Notes under the pieces: generated by a model
Told to the model about the DNA's origin: nothing
Seen by the model: only the letters and a program-made list of their open reading frames with translations
The model's database searches: none
Made by a program: the position numbers and the translations under genes
Assembly (NCBI GenBank): GCA_002281575.1
Contig: NCGN01000016.1
Span: 1 to 51,622, forward strand
Source of the DNA: Sphingobacteriia bacterium 28-36-52
GTDB taxonomy: Bacteria; Bacteroidota; Bacteroidia; Chitinophagales; Chitinophagaceae
Reading direction: 5' to 3'
DNA length: 51,622 nucleotides
Shown: positions 9,005 through 18,561 of the stretch, piece after piece
Position numbering within the stretch: the stretch's first letter is position 1
Layout: each line of letters opens with the position of its first letter

Positions 9005-11422
9005 TCATTTTGCAAGAACCACAACGGTGAACTGGTTCCTTAATTTCACCTGCCAACACCCATTTATCAACACAGGCTTAACCCGCTTGCCGTTAATAAA
9101 CCACTTGGCAGCAATGTTAGAAGGCTGTTTAAATACCAATTCCCAATCCTTGACATCTTGAGAGATGGTATAAGTCGTTTTTTGGGATGTTTTGACAAAT
9201 GAAACGCCAATTGTCTGGTTACCAACAATTACATTTTCCAACGCTCCATAGGTTAAGGAATCTGGTAAAGAAGGAGCAATTACAATCTCTTTCTTATACG
9301 CTTCAGGTTGTATGCCAAAAAACTGCTTTATAACAGGAATAGCATAAGCATATACATTCCAAGCCTGTGTCATCATTCCATAATCAGGAGAAACCTCGTA
9401 CATAGAACCAGGCAATGCATAGCCGAATGTTTTATCTACCTTTTTCAAAAGCGAATATGCTTCATTAGGCCTTCCATAATTATTTTCGGCAATAATCTGA
9501 ACGGCAGTGGGCAAAGTCATTACAGTACCGGTATAAGTAAAATCATTTTTCCCCACTGCTGCTGCATAGGAATATTCCTGCTCGTCCCGTTTTACATTCT
9601 TATCGATTCCTGTTACATACATGCCGAATGGATTAGAAAATTTCCTTGCTGTATTCAGGGCTTTTATGGCATTTTGCTTCGGCGCAATCCCTGTTTCCAA
9701 TGGTGTATTCACTACCCAGTTATGATGCATTACAAAACCTTTGGGTTGATTACTTGTATCCTTTTGGGTTTGTTCCTTTAAATCATTCAGAACCCTTACG
9801 GCCCAATCATTCCCCAATGTATCTGCTCGAATTATTGCATCAGAGATCAATTGCAATGCTTGGGTTTTAGTAGCAATAAAATCGGCATAGGAATGATCAT
9901 TTTCAACCCAAAATTTATCATTGATTTTCTTTTTTATCAAATCCGCTTTTTGCTGATAATCTTTTGCTAAATCCAGCTTTTTTAGAAATAAAGCCATCTG
10001 TGCCGCATCCGAAAATGCTTTCTGCGTATAGGTGGCTACATCTATCATTTCAGAAGTGAGTCCATGAATTTCCATCATACCAGCACCATCTGGTAATAAA
10101 TTACGGTCTGCATCATTTTCATTCAAAACCCAGTTCAAGCCTTTCACTACTGCAGGAAAATATTTCTCAAGAAATGCCTGATCCCCTGTCCAGCAAAATA
10201 CTTCCCAGAGCAGGGAGATAAATTGAGGCGTTTCGTTTACGTTTCCCGGATTAAATACGGCTCCATTGGTTGAAACTTCATGTACAATTCTGCCATTGCC
10301 ATTATGTTTCTCAGAAATGCGCTGTATTAAATCAATGGAACTATACACTAGGTCCTTCTGACCCATTGCTATCAGCGCCTTTAAGGTATACGCCATATCA
10401 CCTCCAAACCACCAAGGATAATCAGGCAACCCTGCAACGATGCCTCTCCCCATTCCATCAACATCTGCAATCAACCAATCACTATTGTACTTTAACCACT
10501 CAAAACTTCTTGCTAAAGAGGTATCGTTCAACTGTAGTTTGGCAACCGTATTCATTTTTTGCAGGCGCTTTATTTTCTTTTCCAACAAGACATAGGCAGA
10601 CCTATGCAGTGTTTCATAAGCAGCTATTGCAAGCTCTTTAGTTTGGGCTGAACCTGCAATTACAAATGGCAAGGAAACAGATTCATTAGGGGATATAGTC
10701 AATTCATAATTTGTGTGCGTGACCGTTGTATTGATTTTCTCTGTTACAGGTTTTATAACAGGAGTTGAAGTGTTATTAGATGAATTTCCAAAAACCAACC
10801 ACCAAGGATTCAATGAATCCTTTACAATCCAGCGCCGATGATTAGCCTCATAAATAGCCAAATCCCTTGAATTCACCATTCCTGTTCGCTCACCCAGCCA
10901 AACAGGCATTAAATTAGAAATAGCTTCAAATTCAAAATTCAATTGACGTTTGTGTTTGCCTTTATTGGTGATTTTATACTCAACATACAAAGCTCCTAAC
11001 TGATCAGGCACAAACTGAAATCGTTCTACAATAAGGGCTGAATCATCCATATTGAAAACATGCTTATTCCCAAAAGGATAATTTTCAAAAGAATCAGCTT
11101 TATTGAGCATTACGGTTTTCTGACCCAAGTACAAAGTAGCGGTAAATCCATTCATCAGTTTAATTGGATGATGCCAGATTCCACCCATTTCCCCTTTCAC
11201 ATGCCATCCCAAGTCTGGGAAGCTTCCATCTTGATGCCCTACCATGTATAACTTGTCTCCCGCAGTATTGTAAGGTGTTCCTAGAAAAGCCGGCTTTCCC
11301 AGAAGGGAAGTCCTATTATTGAACAAATGGCTAACTGATTGTACAGCCGCGTTTTGGGCGTTTAAGAATAAAAAGCTCAAAAATAAGACACTGAAAAGGA
11401 GAATTGACTTTATAGCTGACAT
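9005..11422 (-). CDS. Secreted six-hairpin glycoside hydrolase (debranching-enzyme-like)
   Basis: The 805-residue protein has a signal peptide (to about residue 22, FLFLNAQ). An N-terminal beta-rich domain (about 30-270) is followed by an (alpha/alpha)6-type catalytic region. Landmarks are PWWFGGDMAYTLKA, LLPDGAGMMEIHG and FVMHHNWVVNTPLETGIA, with a small C-terminal beta domain after PDSLTYGALENV. The layout resembles glycogen-debranching and related alpha-glycan hydrolases, but I cannot fix the GH family or the catalytic acids by eye. The likely role is periplasmic or surface breakdown of an oligosaccharide. A sugar symporter lies about 2 kb away on the same strand, behind two unrelated genes. 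An operator-like palindrome sits just upstream of the start. Confidence 0.75.
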   Translation of the reverse strand: MSAIKSILLFSVLFLSFLFLNAQNAAVQSVSHLFNNRTSLLGKPAFLGTPYNTAGDKLYMVGHQDGSFPDLGWHVKGEMGGIWHHPIKLMNGFTATLYLGQKTVMLNKADSFENYPFGNKHVFNMDDSALIVERFQFVPDQLGALYVEYKITNKGKHKRQLNFEFEAISNLMPVWLGERTGMVNSRDLAIYEANHRRWIVKDSLNPWWLVFGNSSNNTSTPVIKPVTEKINTTVTHTNYELTISPNESVSLPFVIAGSAQTKELAIAAYETLHRSAYVLLEKKIKRLQKMNTVAKLQLNDTSLARSFEWLKYNSDWLIADVDGMGRGIVAGLPDYPWWFGGDMAYTLKALIAMGQKDLVYSSIDLIQRISEKHNGNGRIVHEVSTNGAVFNPGNVNETPQFISLLWEVFCWTGDQAFLEKYFPAVVKGLNWVLNENDADRNLLPDGAGMMEIHGLTSEMIDVATYTQKAFSDAAQMALFLKKLDLAKDYQQKADLIKKKINDKFWVENDHSYADFIATKTQALQLISDAIIRADTLGNDWAVRVLNDLKEQTQKDTSNQPKGFVMHHNWVVNTPLETGIAPKQNAIKALNTARKFSNPFGMYVTGIDKNVKRDEQEYSYAAAVGKNDFTYTGTVMTLPTAVQIIAENNYGRPNEAYSLLKKVDKTFGYALPGSMYEVSPDYGMMTQAWNVYAYAIPVIKQFFGIQPEAYKKEIVIAPSLPDSLTYGALENVIVGNQTIGVSFVKTSQKTTYTISQDVKDWELVFKQPSNIAAKWFINGKRVKPVLINGCWQVKLRNQFTVVVLAK

Positions 11423-11439
11423 AATGAACTGAATTAAGA

Positions 11440-11457
11440 ATACCGTTTATACGGTAT
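11440..11457. promoter_or_regulatory. Operator-like palindrome ATACCGT-TTAT-ACGGTAT
   Basis: Perfect 7-bp arms surround a 4-bp centre, 17 bp upstream of the glycosidase start and between two divergent genes (the other starts at 11505). The size and symmetry suit a repressor or activator site such as those of LacI-type sugar regulators. No regulator gene for it is present nearby. Confidence 0.5.
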
Positions 11458-11504
11458 CGAATTAAAATTAATGGAACTTAGATTTACTTACTAATTATCA
11501 GCTT

Positions 11505-12914
11505 ATGATTACAAGGAATATCTGTAAACTAATTCTATTTATTGCAATAAGCAAAACAAGCTTTTCACAAAAAGGGGAGGTATACATCAGTGGTATGTAC
11601 AAATACAGAATCTTGAGTGCAAAAGGCATTGTATTAGATGCCCCCATGGTAAAAGATAAAGAAACAAAGAAAAAGGTTAGCAAAAGTCTTGCGGATGGTT
11701 GGGGATATTCGAGTTCAGATGCAAAAAGAGTACTAAACGGATTAGAAAAAGAGGGGCAACCAGAATGGATTCAAGATGGTATTAGTGCCGAAGATGAAAA
11801 AGTGATTCAAACCCTAAATGGATTTAATGTAATGCCATTATCCTATGAGGACCGGGTGCTGGAGTTTTTCCCAAGTGTGAATCAACATATTCCTGCTGAA
11901 TATAGGTTCAAGAAGCCATTTTGTTTAGTTGTACAACATTACTATGTTGTACTAGACAGCTACTATTCTAAAATCCTAGAAACTGTTGATACCAGTAAGC
12001 AAATAAAAAATATAGAAGCATTTACACAATTTCCAATTCAACTAAATAAATTAAAGACTCATACACAATCAACTGCCTACTACGGGACAAGGCCTCCTAA
12101 TTGGGAAATTAAAACTGCCAGGATGAAAAGGATTTTTAAAGCGGACTCAACTCATTTTTTAAGGGCTGAAAATGCCAACAACTGGCCGAAAGGATTAACC
12201 AGTTTATCATCTGACAATTTGACCAAATTAAAAGCGTATTATTTGTTTAGCTTCTGGATAAATAAAACAGAATATTTATACATCAGAATACCAGGAAAAG
12301 AAAATGCATTCATTTTTCCAGAAATAGGATTCTTAGCCCATCATGACTTATACTATACCGTTGAAAATAATAGCAATTATATAACTTGGACAGGAGCAAA
12401 ACCTCCTAAAGACTATAGGATTAAAAATATTATAGAAGTTATGCAAAAAAGCTTGATTGCTTATTCCAATCACCACGATTTTAGAGACTTATATAAACCT
12501 GGAACAACTTGGGATGTTAACACAGGCGGGTCTATGATTCCCACTGACTTATATGTATTGGAACCAAGAGCAGCGGCACAGGTAATATTTAAAAAAAGCA
12601 AACTAGATACTTATCAATTAATGGCGCCGCTTGAAAAAAGTGCAGATCGCTTTGATGCCGAACAAACCGCCTATCAATTGGCTTTTCAAGTAGCAGATGA
12701 AGCTAAACTCTTTTTGAAACCCAATGGCGAACCAATTGAATTTTACTTGAGCGAACCCAGATCGTTCAATGGTGGCATTATCTATGTGTTACAGTATAAA
12801 AACGATAAGCTATTAGGCAACAATCAATATCAGGTATTTAGCATCCATACCGTTGATAATGTGGTTTGGTTAAACTATATTTTCAGAAACGAGATTTATG
12901 GATATTTGTTCTAA
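11505..12914 (+). CDS. Secreted protein of unknown function
   Basis: The 469-residue protein begins with a signal peptide ending SKTSFSQ. I do not recognise a domain. The mature part is hydrophilic and mixed alpha/beta, with Trp- and Tyr-rich segments such as YYGTRPPNWEIKTARMKRIF and YNYIF-like endings, and no cysteine cluster or catalytic signature that I can name. It is transcribed away from the glycosidase. A second secreted protein starts 9 bp after its stop, so the two are probably co-transcribed. Confidence 0.75.
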   Translation: MITRNICKLILFIAISKTSFSQKGEVYISGMYKYRILSAKGIVLDAPMVKDKETKKKVSKSLADGWGYSSSDAKRVLNGLEKEGQPEWIQDGISAEDEKVIQTLNGFNVMPLSYEDRVLEFFPSVNQHIPAEYRFKKPFCLVVQHYYVVLDSYYSKILETVDTSKQIKNIEAFTQFPIQLNKLKTHTQSTAYYGTRPPNWEIKTARMKRIFKADSTHFLRAENANNWPKGLTSLSSDNLTKLKAYYLFSFWINKTEYLYIRIPGKENAFIFPEIGFLAHHDLYYTVENNSNYITWTGAKPPKDYRIKNIIEVMQKSLIAYSNHHDFRDLYKPGTTWDVNTGGSMIPTDLYVLEPRAAAQVIFKKSKLDTYQLMAPLEKSADRFDAEQTAYQLAFQVADEAKLFLKPNGEPIEFYLSEPRSFNGGIIYVLQYKNDKLLGNNQYQVFSIHTVDNVVWLNYIFRNEIYGYLF

Positions 12915-12923
12915 ATTCAGCGA

Positions 12924-13484
12924 ATGAAGTATATATCATTTGTTGTTTTGTTGATTTCATTAAAAGGACTGGCTCAAACACCTGCAAGCAAATTAGATAG
13001 TTTCTGGACTAAGCTTCAACAGCATTGTGGCAAAGCTTATGAAGGGACCATTGTAAGTGGAGCTACTCCAGATTTCAGCAACAAAAAACTAACCATGCAT
13101 GTAAAAGCTTGTGCAGAAAATAGCATCAGAATACCATTCAATGTAGGGGATAACAGATCTAGAACCTGGGTACTTACCAAGAACCAGAACCGTATCACGC
13201 TGAAGCATGACCATCGGCATGAAGATGGAACTGAAGATTTGGTAACACAATACGGAGGCACCAGCACCAATGAAGGATTTTCTTATATGCAGATTTTTCC
13301 GGCTGATATTCAAACACAAAAAAACATTCCTGCAGCAGCATCCAATGTTTGGTGGATTACCATCAACGACAGCAGTTTTACCTACAACCTCAGAAGAATT
13401 GGCTCAGACAGACTGTTCACGGTGACCTTTAATCTAAAGCAGCCGATAGAAGCGCCATTGGCTCCCTGGGGCTGGAAAGATTAA
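12924..13484 (+). CDS. Small secreted protein of unknown function
   Basis: The 186-residue protein has a signal peptide (to about residue 17, LKGLAQ). The mature part contains FWTKLQQHCGKAYEGTIV near its start, then LKHDHRHEDGTEDLVTQYGG and WWITINDSSFTYNL, and ends in a proline-rich tail (PLAPWGWKD). It looks like a compact beta-rich lipid- or ligand-binding domain, but no function can be assigned. Two cysteines could form a disulfide. It follows the previous gene by 9 bp and its stop overlaps the convergent transporter gene by 4 bp. Confidence 0.75.
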   Translation: MKYISFVVLLISLKGLAQTPASKLDSFWTKLQQHCGKAYEGTIVSGATPDFSNKKLTMHVKACAENSIRIPFNVGDNRSRTWVLTKNQNRITLKHDHRHEDGTEDLVTQYGGTSTNEGFSYMQIFPADIQTQKNIPAAASNVWWITINDSSFTYNLRRIGSDRLFTVTFNLKQPIEAPLAPWGWKD

Positions 13485-14791
13485 TGCAGTACCACGGTAC
13501 CACCCATATCTTCCAGCGCAACCCCTTTGGTTTCCGGCATCATTTTCCACACATACAACAGTTGTAATACCATCATAAAGGCAAAGAATCCAAATATAAC
13601 CGTACCGGAAACATTGGCGGCAAAATAAGGAAACACCTGTGCAATTAATGCGGCAAAAACCCAGTGCACCAGGCATCCGAACGAAGTACCGCTTGCACGC
13701 ACAGAATTGGGGAATAACTCAGACAGGAATACCCAGATCACAGCTCCCTGGCCCACTGCATGCGCAGCGATAAACATAAATACATAATACACAACCATGG
13801 AATGATCGGTACTGTTAAAAGAAATCGCAATCATGGATAGTGAAATAATATATCCAGCAGATCCAATAAACATCAATACCCTTCTTCCAAATCGATCAAT
13901 CAGGTACCAACCGGCAATCGTGAAAATCAAATTCATCACGCCAATCCCCACAGTGGACAGCAATGCGCCTTCTCTGCCAATCCCAGCCATTTCAAATACT
14001 TTGGGAGCAAAATAAATAATGGCATTAATACCCGATAACTGATTAAAAAAAGCAATTAAAAAAGCCAGTAATAATGGTTTAAAAAATTTCTTATTGAACA
14101 AAGGTTCTGTGGTGGCTTTCCCAACCGATGCTTTGATATCTGCAATCACTTTTGGCGCATCTTCACCTGTTAAAGCGAGTACCTTGGCCGCAGCAGCATC
14201 GTCTTTTTTAAAGAGCACTAACCACCTGGGTGTTTCGGGTGTAATCACCATTAATAAAGAGAAAAACAATGAAGGAATCGCCACTACACCCAGCATCCAA
14301 CGCCAGTCGTTTTCACCACCAACGCCTGCCAGTAAATAATTAGAGAAATAGGCAATCAGAATTCCTGCTACCACATTCAGCTGAAAAGAAATTACCATCC
14401 TACCTCTGTACTTGGGTGGAGCAATTTCAGAAATGTACACAGGTGCAACTACTGAAGAAGCTCCGATGCTCAGTCCGCTTACAAAGCGGAAAAACATAAA
14501 TGCATACACATTGGTTGCCAGTGCTGCGCCTATAGAAGTAACTAAAAACAAAATGCCAATCCAGATAAGGGTTTGCTTTCTTCCGATTTTATTCGCCGGA
14601 ATATTTCCCAACGCTGCGCCAAAAGCAGTACCATACAATGCCATGGCAATCGCCGTTCCATGCATCCAGTCAGACAAGGACCAGAGTTGTTGAATAGCTT
14701 GTTCGGCTCCGGATATTACAGCTACATCTAATCCAAAAAGGAATCCTCCCAGGCCAACGGTAATTGACCAGATTGCTAACTTATTATTCAT
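13481..14791 (-). CDS. Sugar/H+ symporter, major facilitator superfamily (sugar porter family)
   Basis: The 436-residue protein has 12 predicted membrane segments and sugar-porter signatures: FGLDVAVISGA in helix 1, the loop GNIPANKIGRKQT, PVYISEIAPPKYRGRM, PETPRW after helix 6, FFNQLSGINAIIYFAP in helix 7, DRFGRRVLM, and PETKG at the end. The usual QQLSGIN motif reads NQLSGIN here. It would import a monosaccharide across the inner membrane; the sugar cannot be told. TTACTTTG, a near-match to the -7 promoter element, lies just before the start on the minus strand. Confidence 0.9.
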   Translation of the reverse strand: MNNKLAIWSITVGLGGFLFGLDVAVISGAEQAIQQLWSLSDWMHGTAIAMALYGTAFGAALGNIPANKIGRKQTLIWIGILFLVTSIGAALATNVYAFMFFRFVSGLSIGASSVVAPVYISEIAPPKYRGRMVISFQLNVVAGILIAYFSNYLLAGVGGENDWRWMLGVVAIPSLFFSLLMVITPETPRWLVLFKKDDAAAAKVLALTGEDAPKVIADIKASVGKATTEPLFNKKFFKPLLLAFLIAFFNQLSGINAIIYFAPKVFEMAGIGREGALLSTVGIGVMNLIFTIAGWYLIDRFGRRVLMFIGSAGYIISLSMIAISFNSTDHSMVVYYVFMFIAAHAVGQGAVIWVFLSELFPNSVRASGTSFGCLVHWVFAALIAQVFPYFAANVSGTVIFGFFAFMMVLQLLYVWKMMPETKGVALEDMGGTVVLH

Positions 14792-14812
14792 GGCAAGTTT
14801 TGTTCAAAGTAA

Positions 14813-14825
14813 TTTATTCAATAAA
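14813..14825. repeat. Short palindrome TTTATT-C-AATAAA between divergent genes
   Basis: The 6-bp arms are perfect around a single base. It lies between the divergent transporter (start 14791) and amidohydrolase (start 14861). It is AT-rich and could arise by chance, but its place suits a shared operator. Confidence 0.3.
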
Positions 14826-14860
14826 TGGATGCTGAACAAAATAAACCGAAATTTGATGCT

Positions 14861-16327
14861 ATGAAAAAGATATTAGCCATCTGTCTGCTTTTTGCGCTGA
14901 ATAGCTATGGACAAAATGCTGCAACAAATACCAATAATGCTGCAAGCCAGCAACTGACTGCACTGAAAGAGAAAACCCTTTTGATGCTGGAAGCTAGTTA
15001 TGCTGCTGATAAAAAAACAGCTTTGCAGATCTGGGACTATGCAGAATTGGGATACAAGGAAAATAGAAGTGCAGCCTTACATGTACAGAATCTAAAAGAC
15101 GCAGGCTTTGCGGTAGAAACAGGCGTCGCAGGTATTCCAACGGCTTTTGTAGCGACTTATGGATCGGGCAGCCCTGTTATCGGTATCCTTGCTGAGTACG
15201 ATGCACTACCGGGCTTAGCGCAGGAAGCAGTGCCTGAAAAAAAATCAATTGATGGAAAAACAGGAGGCCATGGATGCGGTCATCATTTATTCGGGACCGC
15301 CTCTGTGTCTGCAGGCATTGCCATTAAAAAATTGATTGAAGAAAAGAAAATGACAGGCACCATCAAAGTATATGGTTGTCCTGCCGAGGAAGGTGGCAGT
15401 GGCAAAGTATATATGGTTAGAGAAGGATTATTCAAGAATGTAGATGCGGTAATTCACTGGCATCCAGCCAATCAGAACAGGGTAATCATGACCAGTTTCA
15501 TTGCTAATAAATCTGCCAAGTTCCGTTTTAACGGAATTGCTTCCCATGCCGCCATGTCTCCTGAAAATGGCCGCTCTGCTTTGGATGCAGTAGAAGCCCT
15601 GAACCATATGGCCAATATGATGCGAGAGCATATTCCACAGGAGACCCGCATTCATTATGTAATAACCAATGGTGGAAAAGCACCGAATGTAGTACCGGAT
15701 TTTGCAGAAGTATATTATTATGTACGTCATCCCAAAAGAGAAGTAGCTGTAGATGTTTTTGACAGAATTACCAAAGCAGCAGAAGGAGCAGCATTGGGTA
15801 CAGGCACCAAAATGAGTTATGAAATTGTTGGTGGCACGCACGATTTGCTGATCAATAAAACCCTAGCCGAACTCATGCAGGATAACCTGACTAAAACCGG
15901 AGGAGTAAATTATACAGAAGAAGAAAAAGCTTTCGGTAAAAAAATTCAGGCCAGCTTTATTGGGAATGCACCACCAATTGAAGAAGCAGCTACCATCAAA
16001 CCATTGCAGAAAGAAGCAGATGCAGGTGGCGGTTCCAGCGATGTAAGTGATGTGAGCTATGTAGTACCAACGGTGGGATTAGAAGCCGCTACCTGGATTC
16101 CGGGTACTTCAGCGCATAGCTGGCAAGCCGTTGCCTGTGGCGGAACAGAGATTGGCACAAAAGGAATGTTAGTGGCTGCCAAAACGATGGCCTTAACAGC
16201 TATTGACCTATTCAATAAGCCAGCAGTGATTCAAAAAGCAAAAGAAGAATTCATAAAGAGTGTAGGAACCTATCAATACAAGCCTTTACTGGGCAACAGA
16301 AAACCTGCACTCAACTACAGAGACTAA
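14861..16327 (+). CDS. Secreted M20 family amidohydrolase (AbgB-like)
   Basis: I prefer the ATG at 14861 (MKKILAICLLFALNSYGQ) over an in-frame one 36 bp upstream, because it begins directly with a signal peptide; this gives 488 residues. The metal site is visible: AEYDALPGL, GGHGCGHHLFG, CPAEEGGSGK with the catalytic and metal-binding Glu pair, IHWHPAN, and a late His in TSAHSWQ. An inserted dimerisation domain occupies about residues 215-330. The family removes acyl or aminobenzoyl groups from amino acids or dipeptides, and the closest known type is aminobenzoyl-glutamate hydrolase subunit B. The signal peptide implies action outside the cytoplasm. It converges on thrC with 12 bp between stops and no clear terminator. 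Confidence 0.88.
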   Translation: MKKILAICLLFALNSYGQNAATNTNNAASQQLTALKEKTLLMLEASYAADKKTALQIWDYAELGYKENRSAALHVQNLKDAGFAVETGVAGIPTAFVATYGSGSPVIGILAEYDALPGLAQEAVPEKKSIDGKTGGHGCGHHLFGTASVSAGIAIKKLIEEKKMTGTIKVYGCPAEEGGSGKVYMVREGLFKNVDAVIHWHPANQNRVIMTSFIANKSAKFRFNGIASHAAMSPENGRSALDAVEALNHMANMMREHIPQETRIHYVITNGGKAPNVVPDFAEVYYYVRHPKREVAVDVFDRITKAAEGAALGTGTKMSYEIVGGTHDLLINKTLAELMQDNLTKTGGVNYTEEEKAFGKKIQASFIGNAPPIEEAATIKPLQKEADAGGGSSDVSDVSYVVPTVGLEAATWIPGTSAHSWQAVACGGTEIGTKGMLVAAKTMALTAIDLFNKPAVIQKAKEEFIKSVGTYQYKPLLGNRKPALNYRD

Positions 16328-16339
16328 TCAGGTTATATA

Positions 16340-17635
16340 TTATCTGCTCAACAGATATTCCTTAAAAGAAGCATAGTCCTTTTGCATGGGTATGCTTCTT
16401 TTTTGTTTGCCAAATAATTCCATCGCCGCAGGCGGGATTGGGGCCTCTATTCCGGCAGCTTCTTTTACTGCTTCAGGAAACTTTACTGGATGAGCTGTTT
16501 CTAAAATATAGCCCCTGGCATTTTTATTTGCCTGCTGATATTGCGACAATGCTGCATAAGCCACTGCCCCATGCGGGTCCAGCAAATAACCATATTGCTG
16601 ATACACTTTTTGAATCGTTTCCAAAGTTACTTCATCCGTAATGGTATAGCCCGACACCATGCGCTGTAGTGTATCATAATCCTGATTCATCAATTCCATG
16701 ATTCGGATAAAATTGCTGGGATTGCCTACATCCATGGCATTAGACAAAGTAGATACACTGGGCTTAATTTGGTATGCACCTGTTTTTAAATAAGCAGGAA
16801 CTGTATCGTTCACATTACATGCGGCTATAAAATGTTGTACAGGCAATCCTGTTTTATGCGCCATAATCCCTGCGCAAAGATTTCCAAAATTGCCGCTTGG
16901 CACAGCAATCACAGGAGGCTTATCGTACTCCCATTGCTGATGGGCTAAAAAATAATAAATCTGCTGAGAAAGCCATCTGGCTACATTGATAGAATTGGCT
17001 GAGCTCAGATTCATTCTGGAATAAATAGCTTCATCCATAAACGCTTCTTTCACCAGCGCCTGACAATCATCAAAGCTTCCGTTTATTTCCAGTGCAGTGA
17101 TATTGGATCCGCAGGTAGTCAATTGTAGTTCCTGTACAGGACTTACTTTACCAGATGGATACAGAATAACCACTTCAATTCCTTCAACACCCAAAAAGCC
17201 ATTAGCCACAGCACCGCCCGTATCACCGGAAGTGGCTACCAATATAGTAGTTGGGGCTGTTGCATTGCTGGAAAAAAAGGAAAGACAACGACTCATGAAT
17301 CTGGCACCTACATCTTTAAAAGCAAACGTGGGACCATGAAATAATTCCAAAGAAGCAATATCTTCATGAATAGTATGCAAAGGAAAGGGGAAAGCAATGG
17401 TTTCTGTAACTATCTCCTGTAATACATTTTTTGGAATGGTGTCACCAACGAAAGGCTCCATTACGCGAAAAGCAATTTCTTCTTTTGAAAAATTCCGAAG
17501 CTGCTGAATAAACGGAGTTGAATGTTGGGGAATCCTTTCAGGAAAATACAATCCCTTATCAGGCGCCTGTCCTCTTAAAGTAGCTTCCCTGAAATCTACT
17601 GAAGGTGATTGCTTATTTAAACTATAGTATTTCAT
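16340..17635 (-). CDS. thrC: Threonine synthase
   Basis: Converts O-phosphohomoserine to threonine with PLP. The 431-residue protein has the PLP lysine at 107 in FHGPTFAFKDVGARF, the phosphate-binding VATSGDTGGAVA, and PSGNFGNLCAG. The N-terminus YYSLNKQSPSVDFREA is typical of the long bacterial class. Its start overlaps the thrB stop by 4 bp (translational coupling). It is the last gene of the run leuA to thrC. Confidence 0.95.
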   Translation of the reverse strand: MKYYSLNKQSPSVDFREATLRGQAPDKGLYFPERIPQHSTPFIQQLRNFSKEEIAFRVMEPFVGDTIPKNVLQEIVTETIAFPFPLHTIHEDIASLELFHGPTFAFKDVGARFMSRCLSFFSSNATAPTTILVATSGDTGGAVANGFLGVEGIEVVILYPSGKVSPVQELQLTTCGSNITALEINGSFDDCQALVKEAFMDEAIYSRMNLSSANSINVARWLSQQIYYFLAHQQWEYDKPPVIAVPSGNFGNLCAGIMAHKTGLPVQHFIAACNVNDTVPAYLKTGAYQIKPSVSTLSNAMDVGNPSNFIRIMELMNQDYDTLQRMVSGYTITDEVTLETIQKVYQQYGYLLDPHGAVAYAALSQYQQANKNARGYILETAHPVKFPEAVKEAAGIEAPIPPAAMELFGKQKRSIPMQKDYASFKEYLLSR

Positions 17636-18561
17636 GAAGCTTCACTTAAAAGAATTCCGCGAGTATTGATTGTTGTTAAATAAGTATGATAACCCAGACC
17701 AATTTGATCATAGATCTGTCGCATGGCCATTTCAACAGATTTGGCAGTACTTTCATTGGTACTTAACATGAATATAGAAGGGCCTGAACCGGAAATTCCA
17801 CCTCCCAGTGCACCCAGTTCTTTACTCACCCTTTTAATTTTATCAAAAGCAGGAATCAGTATACTGCGGGTAGGCTCAATTAAAAAGTCTTCCAAAGATC
17901 TTCCGATTAAATCATAATCACCTTGCTCCAGGCCCGCTACAAGGCCTGCAATATTGCCCCACTGCTTAATGGCATCTTTCAACAATACCTGCTGCTTTAA
18001 TATACTTCTGGCATCCGATGTTTTTACTTCAATCTGAGGATGAATAATGGTAACATATAAATCGGGCACATTCAACTTCACAATATCCAGCGGAAAAACA
18101 GAACGAATTAAAGTAACACCTCCATAAATACAAGGAGCAATATTGTCTGCGTGTTTTACACCCGAAGCCAGCTTCTCTCCATTCATCGCAAATTTTACCA
18201 ACTCTTCATTGGAAAAAGGATTGCCCAGCAATGCATTGGCACCTGCTACTGCCCCTGCTGAACTCGCCGCACTGGAACCCACTCCGCTACCTGGTTTAAT
18301 TTGCTTGTTAATCTTCAATTTAAATCCCACCGGCTGCCCAAACGCTTCCATCAAAGCAAGCAAGGCTGCGCCCGCTACATTTTGCAAAGGGTCTGTTGGT
18401 AAATTAAAATCGTCTTCGTTCTGTATCACAATACCTGGCTCTTCGGTTAATTCAATATGCATAATATCATAGGGCTCGTGAACGGCAAAGCCCAACACAT
18501 CAAAACCACAAACCATATTGGCAACAGTAGCAGGACTCTGTATCGTAATTCTTTTACCCAT
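17632..18561 (-). CDS. thrB: Homoserine kinase
   Basis: Phosphorylates homoserine to O-phosphohomoserine. The 309-residue GHMP-family protein has the ATP-binding loop PGSGVGSSAASSAGAVAGAN and the C-terminal GALGGGISGSGPSIF. The start ATG follows the thrA stop codon TAG with no spacer, and the stop overlaps thrC by 4 bp. This tight packing supports coupled translation of the three thr genes. Confidence 0.95.
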   Translation of the reverse strand: MGKRITIQSPATVANMVCGFDVLGFAVHEPYDIMHIELTEEPGIVIQNEDDFNLPTDPLQNVAGAALLALMEAFGQPVGFKLKINKQIKPGSGVGSSAASSAGAVAGANALLGNPFSNEELVKFAMNGEKLASGVKHADNIAPCIYGGVTLIRSVFPLDIVKLNVPDLYVTIIHPQIEVKTSDARSILKQQVLLKDAIKQWGNIAGLVAGLEQGDYDLIGRSLEDFLIEPTRSILIPAFDKIKRVSKELGALGGGISGSGPSIFMLSTNESTAKSVEMAMRQIYDQIGLGYHTYLTTINTRGILLSEAS

